33,659 nucleotides of DNA, from NCBI GenBank assembly GCA_000934455.1, contig KN883356.1, forward strand, positions 68,986-102,644, written 5' to 3'. A program made the position numbers and the translations under genes. Position 1 is the first letter of the stretch. The number at the start of each line of letters is the position of its first letter. Positions 23,701 to 30,462 of the stretch are shown here, piece after piece. The DNA is from Apostichopus parvimensis (taxonomy: Eukaryota; Echinodermata; Holothuroidea; Aspidochirotida; Stichopodidae). A model generated the notes under the pieces. That model made no database searches. It had not been told where the DNA came from and saw only the letters and a list, made by a program, of their open reading frames with translations.

Positions 23701-26233
23701 CCTCCTGCAGGCGATAGTACTATTTACAATATGCCCAATAAAGTTGCCCCTGGTTACGACAACCCACCCCTACCGATGCCGAGGGGTAACCTTCCTCCGC
23801 CCTTGCCAGCGGTCTACGGGGATCACTCCGGTATGGAAGAAGGTGTTTACAACTCAAGCCCCCATTCATTCAAGTCACCACCCGTGCCGGGTCAGAACGG
23901 AAGCGGTCACAGGACGGACATGTTCGATATGGGTAAGATACCATCATCGGAATAGATTCTTTAATTTGTTTTTATTTCTATCAGGGTCTCGGCGATGACG
24001 GTTTTAGACTGTCTGCTCGTGTTTAAACAGATTTTCTGGTGATTGCTTCACCATGGAATTCCATGTTTAGCTCAAAGAAGGTCAGAGGGGCAGTGCTAAC
24101 ATGTTACCAACTGTTGTAGGCTCGGTAGATTAAGTGCAGTAGAATATAGAGACAGGGTAAGTATCGTGGTTCCCATTATCCCCAAACCAGTAAGTTTTGG
24201 AGATTTAGTTTAAATTATTTTGATGGTGGAGAATTATTGTGAACCTCGTTGAGGTTTGTGTCTGTTTGTTGTGAGTAGTCCATTATTTGTATTTGACAGT
24301 TTTTCAAGTGTCCCAAGATCGAGTATTCTACAACATTGTTTCATAACTAGAGAATAACATGTTAAACAGGGCCGATTAATACGTTCTTTAATATTACTTC
24401 TCTTACATGGTGTACGTGCGAATGTTTTTGTAACAATATTTAGGTCCTCACCTCCTCCCCCTATCCCCCCCCCCCAATTGACTTCGACTTCAAATATTAA
24501 CTCAATCAGGAATGACCAAATTTGACAATTAAGTTGTTTGGAAGAGTCATCAGAAATGCTGTTGCATTGATTTCATTTCATTCGAGAGAAAAAAAAGAAA
24601 GGAAAACCTGGTATGCCTGTAGTAGCTCACATCAATTTGCTGACCACAGAAGTTTGAGAGTCCACTGCTCCATTAACCGTTTAAGTTTTTATTGTCATAA
24701 GAGTTAATTTACATTTTTCTTTTACCCTCTCCTGTAGAACCCTTCAACCCATCGAACCAAAAGCGACACCCGAGGCAGCTGAGTGAGGAGGAGTGGTACC
24801 ACGGGCCCATGTCCAGGAGAGAAGGGGAGGCACTCCTGGAGGAAGATGGTGACTTCTTGGTCCGGGAGAGCACTTCATCAAAGGGCCAGTATGTCCTCAG
24901 TGGGATGCAGAACGGGCAACCCAAACATCTCTTATTAGTAGATCCCAGAGGAAAGGTAACTCTTTAAAGAAAACAATGGGTAGTCGCTATGGTGATGTCA
25001 AGAAACAATGGGCAGTCGCTATGGTGATGTCAAGAAACAATGGGTAGTTGCTATGGTGATGTCTCCTGTCATGTAAAACAATGCTGTATAGTTTGAAGAT
25101 GGATCTCTCATTTGTTTTCATTATAAAACTTCAAAAGGGACATTGCAAATGTCATGAAATAAATGTCTTGACGGGTGTCCAAAAAATCTTATCAAAAATA
25201 GTATGTCTGCAATATTTTTCAATGTGGGTTTACCTTAATGATCAGACCGTTGCTATGGTTACATGAGTGAATCTGATTGGAGGTGAAATACAATTTTGTA
25301 ATTTAAGACAGAGTTCCTTTGTATAAAAAACTTTGGACAGAAAAGGTTCAGACCTTTGTCCTAGTTCCAGTTCAGCCCTGATGAAATTCAATATCAGTTA
25401 TGAAGATGACATTTCAACATCCCATTAATTTTGTCTCTCTGCTTTTCTATGTCTTTGCCTTTATGGAGATGGTACAGAACACTAAATTTTACAGAAAAAA
25501 ATAAGACATCGGTCAGTGTGTTGGGAGTCTTCATTTCCGAATTTCAATTTATTTTGAGCTTCATTCTTGCTCGCTGTCTAAGTATTTGTGGCATACAGTC
25601 AAACAGATCGTTTTATCTGTGTTTAGTTTAACATGTTATGGAGTATTTTTGAATGAACCAATAAATAAGATGGTGAAAAAAATATGTAATTTAAGACACA
25701 ATCCACATCCAACTGTCACTTGTGATAGGTGTGATAGGTGATCACAGACACTTATTTTCCTCCACAGATGTAGGTGCACTAGGAAACATTAGCATAGTTG
25801 TGGGTGTCCTCGAATAAATCCCTCCTCTGCTCTATGACTAGTTATGATACCTCATCAGTCAAGTCTTTTGCAATACCCAACCGGGTGAAGCTAGTTGTAA
25901 CTAGAGATCTGTGCTTTGTAGAGAACATTCCTTTTTATAGCCGGGGGGGGGGGCAGTAAACTTGGAATGAGGGTCAAATTGGTATACACAAATCATTAAT
26001 TGGATATAAACGGAGACAGATCTAAAGATTGTTTCAGCTTTACCTCAACAGTTCTTTTTCTTCTTCTCGGTCTGTCTATCCAGGTTAGAACAAAAGACAA
26101 AGAGTTTGAGAGTGTCAGCCATCTTATTCAGTACCACAGGAGTCAAGACCTACCAATCATATCTGCCGGCAGCGCCGTGTTTCTCAAACATCCGGTCCTG
26201 AACGCACGGGCAGCCGGTAACTTTGCCCATTAG
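8674..26233 (+). CDS. SHC: Shc-family adaptor (PTB-CH1-SH2), ten exons, 5' incomplete
   Basis: Shc adaptors bind phosphotyrosine receptors through a PTB and an SH2 domain, are phosphorylated on linker (CH1) tyrosines, and recruit Grb2/SOS to activate Ras-MAPK. They act at the inner plasma membrane and endosomes. The joined exons give 548 visible residues: PTB about 1-130, CH1 about 138-445, SH2 about 446-537. Exons: 8674-8731, 11772-11891, 14413-14518, 15523-15649, 17267-17423 (or to 17555), 17919-18102, 20518-20820, 23711-23932, 24738-24955, 26084-26233. Donors are GT, acceptors AG, and phases agree at all nine joins. The domain order PTB-CH1-SH2 is diagnostic of Shc. The start codon and N-terminal PTB strands, including the expected GVSYLVRY-like segment, were not found and probably lie upstream. 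CH1 is clearly longer than in human p52 Shc (about 474 residues in all). Which vertebrate paralogue (SHC1-4) is closest cannot be decided here; an invertebrate may have one copy. Confidence 0.93.
8732..11771 (+). other. Shc intron a-b
   Basis: A 3.0-kb intron, GTAAGT to CAG. It holds a stretch rich in GTCA/TGAC words (about 9660-10400), A and T homopolymers (9319-9333, 10290-10303) and a short poly-C at 10671. Several frames of 60-100 codons occur, none with a recognisable domain. Confidence 0.75.
11772..11891 (+). CDS. SHC: Shc exon b (PTB central strands)
   Basis: Forty codons, phase 0 at both ends. The peptide contains [19 protein letters not shown], which aligns with the human Shc strands LKFAGMPITLTVSTSSLNL. 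The acceptor is ATTCCTCAG and the donor GTGAGG at 11892. The donor is followed within about 15 bases by a 14-bp minisatellite (11907-12172), so the intron begins in repeated DNA. An upstream ATG at 11751 would read into this exon in frame but lies in the intron's pyrimidine tract and is not taken as a start. Confidence 0.92.
11907..12172. repeat. 14-bp minisatellite of near-palindromic units
   Basis: About 18 units of CAGTAAATACTGYA. Spacing of 14 can be counted at 12070, 12084 and 12098. Junctions between units create the palindrome TACTGTACAGTA. A few units are degenerate (TACTACAGTACATA). The array starts within 15 bases of the exon b donor. Confidence 0.92.
13115..13190. repeat. CTT/CTC-rich polypyrimidine tract
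   Basis: An almost pure pyrimidine strand built of CTT, CTC and CCT triplets, lacking purines for most of its length. Such tracts can form triplex DNA. The Glu/Lys-rich antisense frame over it is an artefact of composition. Confidence 0.8.
14413..14518 (+). CDS. SHC: Shc exon c (phosphotyrosine pocket of PTB)
   Basis: Encodes [17 protein letters not shown] followed by [14 protein letters not shown], close to the human [20 protein letters not shown] and [14 protein letters not shown]. The Ser before FASGGD, the Lys of VAKD and the final Arg correspond to human Ser151, Lys169 and Arg175, known from Shc PTB structures to contact phosphotyrosine, so the pocket looks functional. The acceptor is ATAACGCAG and the donor GTAAAT at 14519. 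The exon ends in phase 1, the split codon giving Ala with the next exon. Confidence 0.95.
14519..15522 (+). other. Shc intron c-d with dispersed repeat
   Basis: A 1.0-kb intron. It contains a diverged copy of the dispersed repeat at 15140-15270 (TTTACTTGGCTCCTCTCTGA, then GCACTGCGCCCTCG). The rest shows no structure that I can name. Confidence 0.75.
15523..15649 (+). CDS. SHC: Shc exon d (PTB C-terminal helix)
   Basis: Encodes [19 protein letters not shown] then [16 protein letters not shown], the last strand and C-terminal helix of the Shc PTB domain (human CHILECPEGLAQDVISTIG and QAFELRFKQYLRNPPK). The Phe of QAFE is the family's NPxY-contacting position. The acceptor CTTTACAG has a good pyrimidine tract. 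The donor is GTAAGG at 15650, splitting a Lys codon in phase 2. The following intron carries a dispersed repeat and a CA/TA microsatellite. Confidence 0.95.
15650..17266 (+). other. Shc intron d-e with repeats
   Basis: A 1.6-kb intron. It holds a dispersed-repeat fragment (16858-16945) lying between two near-identical copies of a ~24-bp sequence, ACACCTGGGAGACTGTTACA (16830-16853 and 17133-17157), then a CA/TA microsatellite (17177-17230) close to the acceptor. Confidence 0.75.
17267..17423 (+). CDS. SHC: Shc exon e (start of CH1, YYND Grb2 site)
   Basis: Begins [20 protein letters not shown] and continues [20 protein letters not shown]. This matches the human segment with GSAWDEEE and QYYND. 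The tandem tyrosines (codons at 17322 and 17325) followed by Asn-Asp correspond to human Tyr239/240, a pYxN Grb2-SH2 docking motif. The acceptor is CATGTCCAG and the first donor GTAAGA at 17424, ending in phase 0 after GAL. The last 107 bases of this exon plus 25 bases beyond the donor are duplicated in tandem. A second identical donor at 17556 would extend the exon to 17555, adding 44 in-frame codons. I cannot tell from sequence alone which donor is used. Confidence 0.9.
17315..17578 (+). repeat. 132-bp in-frame tandem duplication inside a Shc CH1 exon
   Basis: Two copies, about 17315-17446 and 17447-17578; matching sequence starts at the CAG at 17317 and 17449. Within the matched region I find only three differences: 17321/17453 (G/A), 17327/17459 (C/T) and 17408/17540 (C/A). 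All three fall in third codon positions and are silent (Glu, Tyr, Ala). The unit is 44 codons and stays open through both copies, carrying the YYND motif, the GQYMAV peptide and the donor CTT|GTAAGA. Reading through the first donor adds [10 protein letters not shown] and then a second EYYND segment. Confidence 0.9.
17556..17918 (+). other. Shc intron e-f
   Basis: A short intron (363 bases from the second donor, 495 from the first). A C-rich tract of CCCTCC repeats spans about 17736-17790. No exon is seen. Confidence 0.75.
17919..18102 (+). CDS. SHC: Shc exon f (CH1, PTYDN motif)
   Basis: Sixty-one codons plus one base. It opens [20 protein letters not shown] and contains [11 protein letters not shown] (Tyr codon at 17991) and [19 protein letters not shown] is a pYxN motif, so a candidate Grb2 site. 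The peptide is Pro/Ser/Thr-rich as expected for CH1. The acceptor is TTTCACACAG, phase 0, and the donor GTGAGA at 18103 ends in phase 1. A second GTGAGG at 18009 is a possible donor, but it would end in phase 0 and shift the frame of the next exon, so I do not use it. Confidence 0.88.
18103..20517 (+). other. Shc intron f-g
   Basis: A 2.4-kb intron. Several 60-100-codon frames occur between 18388 and 19251 and at 20193-20450, none with a recognised domain. No long repeats stand out. Confidence 0.75.
20518..20820 (+). CDS. SHC: Shc exon g (long CH1 exon, NGYDNF motif)
   Basis: A stop-free stretch of 100 codons with no ATG at its start. It reads [20 protein letters not shown], later [20 protein letters not shown] and ends [13 protein letters not shown] (Tyr codon at 20739) is a third pYxN motif and QPPPPR resembles an SH3 ligand. 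Phase 1 at both ends matches exons f and h, which is the main support. The acceptor is uncertain: AGs at 20502 and 20517 are both in frame and differ by five codons; both pyrimidine tracts are poor. The donor at 20821 (GTGCCA) is weak. If it is skipped, the frame runs 18 more codons to TAA at 20874-20876. An antisense frame over 20425-20805 is only a shadow of this exon. Confidence 0.82.
20959..21410. repeat. 94-bp tandem array interrupted by a gap
   Basis: Units begin with GGAAATATTACAGACCAG at 20959, 21053, 21147 and 21241, exactly 94 apart, with few differences except in the first. The last unit enters the N run and the array continues to about 21410. Because 94 is not a multiple of 3, the overlapping frames in it are artefacts. 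Confidence 0.93.
21274..21358. other. Assembly gap (85 N)
   Basis: Unknown bases inside the 94-bp array. The flanks would join in register with 1 missing base (no extra unit) or 95 (one unit), so 85 looks like an estimated size. Confidence 0.99.
23711..23932 (+). CDS. SHC: Shc exon h (proline-rich CH1, PGYDNP and DMFDM)
   Basis: Encodes [20 protein letters not shown], then [20 protein letters not shown], and ends [12 protein letters not shown] (Tyr codon at 23755) is a fourth pYxN motif. PLPMPR fits the class II SH3 ligand PxxPxR. The closing DMFDM followed by EPFN from the next exon corresponds to human DLFDMKPFEDA, the conserved stretch just before the SH2 domain, a landmark for exon order. 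The acceptor CCTCCTGCAG is strong; the donor is GTAAGA at 23933. Both ends are phase 1. Confidence 0.93.
23933..24737 (+). other. Shc intron h-i
   Basis: An 805-base intron with a C-rich stretch near 24447-24475 and no exon or repeat family that I can name. Confidence 0.75.
24738..24955 (+). CDS. SHC: Shc exon i (SH2 N-terminal half, FLVRES)
   Basis: Encodes the first half of the SH2 domain: [20 protein letters not shown], then [20 protein letters not shown] and [16 protein letters not shown]. The FLVRES Arg (codon at 24863), the residue that binds phosphotyrosine in SH2 domains, is present. [15 protein letters not shown] and GQYVLSG closely match human WFHGKLSRREAEALL and GQYVLTG. The acceptor is CTCCTGTAG and the donor GTAACT at 24956, phase 1 in and phase 0 out. 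A 32-bp triplication follows the donor. Confidence 0.97.
24956..26083 (+). other. Shc intron splitting the SH2 domain
   Basis: A 1.1-kb intron. It begins with the 32-bp triplication (24971-25062) and has a poly-G run (25943-25951). No exon is seen. Confidence 0.8.
24971..25062. repeat. 32-bp tandem triplication next to the SH2 donor
   Basis: AAACAATGGGTAGTCGCTAT and GGTGATGTCAAG start at 24971, 25003 and 25035 with two substitutions between copies. It lies 15 bases past the exon i donor. Confidence 0.95.
26084..26233 (+). CDS. SHC: Shc terminal exon (SH2 C-terminal half and stop)
   Basis: Encodes [20 protein letters not shown] then [20 protein letters not shown] and ends [10 protein letters not shown] before TAG at 26231-26233. 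[14 protein letters not shown] and LPIISAGS are hallmark residues of the Shc SH2 domain. The C-terminal tail after the SH2 is about 10 residues and of low conservation. The acceptor TCTATCCAG is preceded by a long TTCTTCTTCTCGG pyrimidine tract. The 3' UTR begins at 26234. Confidence 0.97.
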   Translation, partial: VRTKDKEFESVSHLIQYHRSQDLPIISAGSAVFLKHPVLNARAAGNFAH

Positions 26234-26357
26234 AGGACGACGAAGGAGAGACGCCAAACAGATGGAGTGAAAAAAGGGAAAAATGTTGTATTTACTCTCA
26301 AAATAATTCTTTGCTCGCTGCTCAACGTGAATGCAACAAGTGACCAGACTGGTAGAA

Positions 26358-26500
26358 TGAGTACAACATCATCGGTATGAGTACCGATGGTATAGAACTT
26401 CCCTTGGCATGAGTACCCAGTACGAGCATCACTCTCTGAGTAAGAGTACGTAATCTTGCCCTACGGTATACCAGAGTTCCTCGAGTACAAACTCATACAG
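26358..26500 (+). other. GAGTAC motif cluster with a perfect 8-bp hairpin in the Shc 3' UTR
   Basis: GAGTAC or GAGTA occurs about six times in some 130 bases just past the stop. CATCGGTA (26370-26377) and TACCGATG (26382-26389) form a perfect stem with the four-base loop TGAG. Such structure in a 3' UTR could bind protein, but no known element is recognised. Confidence 0.5.
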
Positions 26501-27570
26501 ATATAAAAGTCCAGGGGTGTACCAACAGGAACATCGTGCAGACTGCAGTCAACAAAGTTAGAACAATGTGGAGTTTTGATCTAGATTTAGATCAGAGCAT
26601 AAGGAATTTGTTGTCTCTTGAATCATGCAAAAGAGATGCTGGAAATTTTTTTTTTTTTTTTTGGTTTTTCAATTTTCTTAAATGGAAACAGAACTTTCAG
26701 ATTTAGAGATGTGTTGATCTTTAAATCATCGGGTTGTATATTTTGTGAAATTTTTTTTGGTTATCTTGTGAAAAATGTTATATCTTCCTATCAGTAAGAG
26801 CGCTTGGCTTACTTTTACTTGGAAAATTTTCTCGCAAGAAAAGTGATTTTTTGATATGAGCATTTGATTTTGCGCGTAGAAAATCTTTGAAGTATAAAAC
26901 CAAGAAAGGGCATGCTTCAAAAAAGTGACGAATTATGAATATATTTTTCCTTTGTATAGTTCTGTTTGGTTTAGCTCCTCATCTCACACTATGATGAATT
27001 TAAAGGATTTAAAGATGTACAACTGCTGTAAGTTAGCTAAAGAAACATGAAAAATGTTATCCTTACTTTGCAGAAAATTCTCTTCCCTTCCATGATAATC
27101 TAATCTTGAGTATAACAATGTTTCAGCATGAAATCTGACCTAAAAAGTTATAGTTGAATATTCTCTAGGGTTTTATCATGATTTGCTATTCAGAAAATTT
27201 CTGATTTCATACTTTATACGGTAAACATTGTAATCCTAATTATATCGATATTTAATATTCATAATTATTACAAGTCTATCCAAGCCAGTTGAGATCATTT
27301 TTGAAAATGCATCCATACATTCATGATGTCTGGGGAAATCTGGACCCTATCTTTGATACTAATTAAACTGGCGTTTCTGTGGATTGTAAAATGCCTTCAG
27401 CTACGCCGGACACCAATTGATATGGTCCAGATAGTAGAACAATAGGTCAGCTTTTTCTTTTGAGAGAGTTAACTCTGAGCTACTGTGTTTATTTTAGTAT
27501 AAAGGATGCAAGTACAGTCTATCCAGTGCATCTAATATGACTCTAAAGTTATATATATATATATATATTA

Positions 27571-27693
27571 GACAAAAGCAGAGAAATAAGATATGACTCA
27601 TAATTGAGTGTTATTTTCTTAAACAATAAAATAAAACAATACTTACTCCTTATTTGTCAATTATGAGTCATATCTTATTTCTCTGCTTCTGTC
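27571..27693. repeat. Near-perfect 38-bp inverted repeat with a 47-base loop
   Basis: The arm at 27571-27608 (GACAAAAGCAGAGAAATAAG...) is the reverse complement of 27656-27693 with two mismatches in 38. The loop (27609-27655) contains two overlapping AATAAA hexamers. A run of AT dinucleotides abuts the left arm. Transcribed, it would form a long stem. It may be a small palindromic MITE-like insertion. No TSD is clear because of the AT repeat next to it. Confidence 0.9.
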
Positions 27694-27820
27694 AAATAAT
27701 ATTTTCTTTTGGAGTATACACCGATTTTTTTTATAATACATATATGTAACATAAGTATGAGAATTAGTTGAGACTAGTGTAACACTAGTAGTTGTTACTC
27801 AAGAGTTTCACACGTTGAGC

Positions 27821-27876
27821 GATCATCAGACAACTATATATATATATGCAGCAACAATATTTCGTTGTTGATGATC
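27821..27876. repeat. Imperfect inverted repeat around a TA microsatellite
   Basis: GATCATCAGACAAC (27821-27834) pairs with GTTGTTGATGATC (27864-27876), one bulge, across a TA-rich loop. An interrupted palindrome ACTAGTGTAACACTAGT lies just upstream at 27772-27788. Together with the larger inverted repeat at 27571-27693, this suggests a cluster of hairpin-forming mobile-element remnants. Confidence 0.6.
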
Positions 27877-30322
27877 AAAGGCAAAAACATGATGTATAAC
27901 AAGATCACACAGTGACAAAAATAAATCAAATTAGTTAAAGAAGTAAAAGTTTAAGTTTAAGTTTAAGCTGGAGTGTAACTGTGCTAGTATGAAATGTAAG
28001 ACAATAAGTAGCCTACAGAGATATAACAATTACAATTAACAGTATTAGTCTGAATTAAGATTAAGATAGCTTGCACAGTTCTAACACAAAGGTGAAATAA
28101 AAACCTTTTTATCATATAAATGCAACTCACATTGTATAAACCTTCTGTTAAATATACGTGTATAACTAAAGAAACAAAAAATATGAAAATTTGTAAATTA
28201 TGAGTATTTATAAAAATGTTGTTTTTGTTGACTGCCGTTTACCAAACATTAATACTCCAAATATGCCGGAGAAAAGAAAACAAGGTATAATAATCCACTT
28301 ATACATAGACCCATAAAAATTAAAATAGAATCTTTAAGGTAATCAATTGATGGCGAATGGTGGTCTACGCCAATTTTCATGTTCCCCAAATTCGGATACT
28401 GTGTTTTTAAACGTAGACTTGCCGAATTTGAAAGTCAAATGGGTATTAACCACTGATTTTTACCATTTTCAACTAATAGTGTGAAATATTTTTTCTCTAA
28501 TAGAAGTGTCATATTGTCTACCACTGGGAATATCTCCTGTTAATTGTATACAGGTTTTAATTGCTTATAATTATGAGAAGTAACCAATTCTGAGAGTCAT
28601 CAGTCTGGTTTTCATCACACAGCTTTGATGATAAACAGTTCAAATTGCTATAGTGAAACATCGAGTTAGTTTTTCGGAGGTGCTTTTTGTGTATAATTTC
28701 ACCCCTTAACGGGTAATTATGCTGAAACAATCAACACATGCCCAATGTTTTGGAATATTCTCCTTGCTTAAGTGCTTATTGACAGACAAGTCTACAAAAT
28801 TGTTCACAACAGATATTCTTAGGATATTGCCTCATTTGCATATAAAAGTCACAGACTGAAGTTGTCATCATCAGCATCAAGTGATTTTACTAATTACAAG
28901 GAGAGGACATCATTTCATGAGAGCAGGAATTCTTTATCATGAGGGCAGGATTCCTTTATTATAGCGTTTGTGGCACAATGCAATAGTTTTTAATTGTAAC
29001 CTAACGATGCGGCCAAAAACAAAACAGAAAGAGAAGAGAGGTTTTGGTTAGGCTGAGGGTTGTAAAAATTGGACTAATTGAGTAGTCTTATGTTGACAGC
29101 TGCTTTGAACCTCTTTTCTTTCTTTTTTTTTGAGCATTGTAAACGCTAATTATTTTAATTGCTGGAAGTTAAACATTTCGATTTGTCTTATAACAGCTCG
29201 TTTTGAAATTGTGCCAAAAGTTATGGTGGTCAACGGATACCATTCTCCTTTTAAGAGAGGGACAAAACGAAGTGTTACACGTTTATCGTAGGTTCGATGT
29301 TATAACGATTCTGTCATTGTTGTTTTTTAAAACTTACCAAGCCAATAGTTTGCTTGATATACTTTCACATGTACTGCTACTAAAAGGCAACAGGATGTTA
29401 GTTATGAAGTTGTAAAATTTTTTCTTTGGAACATAGAACGTCTATATTTGTACTCGTTGTTTACCTTCATTTTGTTACCGACAAAAGCTAAACGTGTTTG
29501 TCATACGTTTTTTTCTTTTTCTTTTTTTTATTAATTTGTTGTTTTTTTGTAGAGTTTTAACAGCTTAAGTGTACAGAAGGGTTTGTGTGTTAAAAAGGGA
29601 AACAAAAGAGACGGCAATAATTGTGGCCATTACATGCTTCCTCAAAATGATTCTTATTATGCAAGATTTTAGAGTCGGAATGACCACGAGAAAGTTGAAA
29701 TGTTTATAACAAATACAGAAAACAAAAAATCAGTGGCTCAGAAATATATATTCTAAAATAATTAAAAGATAAATTGTTTGTTTCTTTTTCATTTTGTATT
29801 TCTCTCCATTCAATCTTCCCTTTATGAACATAACAGACTTTACACCAAAGGCATAGAGCTTTACTTATATGCTTATTACAGTAAGTTGCTTATAACAAAA
29901 AACTTCTCGTAGAATTGCAGACAACCCCCTGCTATCCCTTTTACCTTCCCCTCTCCCCTTCTCCCCTTTCCTCTCTCCCCCAATCCTCTCTACCATTTCC
30001 CCAGGGAGTGGGGGGAGTTCCTCTTCCCACAGTTCAAAGATAACCTGTTGACTGTAGCCTCATTCTGAGATTCATTCTCAAAAGGATTTAATGCTTCTTT
30101 AATTCTTCACATAGATGATCAATATATAAATTCTTTCAGCTAAACTTAGATGGATTTTAGCTTCGATGGTTGAGACTCGATTAAGGTTCCTCGACGCTGA
30201 CAAGGCAAAGAGTCTTCCAAATCCATCCACTATCTCTGCATTCAAACAAGAAACAGATTAGAGAACAAGCTAATTAAAACATGATCAAATTATTTGAACT
30301 AATTCCTTTTATTCATGTCTTC

Positions 30323-30462
30323 CTAGAAGACAACAACTTTTGTCTTCTTTTTCTTTATCTTCAACTTGACATTATTACTACTGGTGGAAGGTTCTTGGTT
30401 AAAAGCATCTGCACTCTCTGTACTTCCAAAATGAAGGGTACCGACCTTGACTTCTTCTAAAT
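30323..30462 (-). CDS. ZCCHC9: Zinc-knuckle exon 3 of 3: basic C-terminal tail and stop
   Basis: The acceptor is CATGTTTGCAG. The exon completes Asp and reads LEEVKVGTLHFGSTESADAF, then NQEPSTSSNNVKLKIKKKKT and KVVVF, stop. A Lys-rich end closing with hydrophobic residues and Phe is how ZCCHC9 ends, and V.VG resembles the human VTVGRW position. AATAAA on the - strand at 30313-30308, ten bases past the stop, is probably too close to the stop to be the poly(A) signal. Confidence 0.85.

Larger units (their letters stand above)
20821..23710 (+). other. Shc intron g-h
   Basis: A 2.9-kb intron. It starts with the 94-bp tandem array and assembly gap (20959-21410), followed by a C-rich tract (22018-22080), an ATCTAT microsatellite (22450-22476) and poly-C (22737-22746). 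No coding sequence is recognised beyond the short read-through frame described for exon g. Confidence 0.75.
26234..30322. other. Shc 3' UTR and convergent intergenic region
   Basis: About 4.1 kb between the stop codons of the two convergent genes, with no credible coding exon. The Shc 3' UTR starts at 26234. Candidate poly(A) signals are ATTAAA near 27363, AATAAA at 27625 and 27630, and AATAAA near 28096; I cannot choose between them. The stretch holds the GAGTAC cluster and hairpin (26358-26500), the 38-bp inverted repeat (27571-27693), a second hairpin (27821-27876), and C/T-rich DNA (29938-30005). The 70-codon frame at 29203-29415 resembles no family I know. Confidence 0.7.

Noticed and set aside
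29203-29415. 70-codon frame in the intergenic region
   Set aside because: No similarity recognised, no neighbouring exon signals, and typical chance length.
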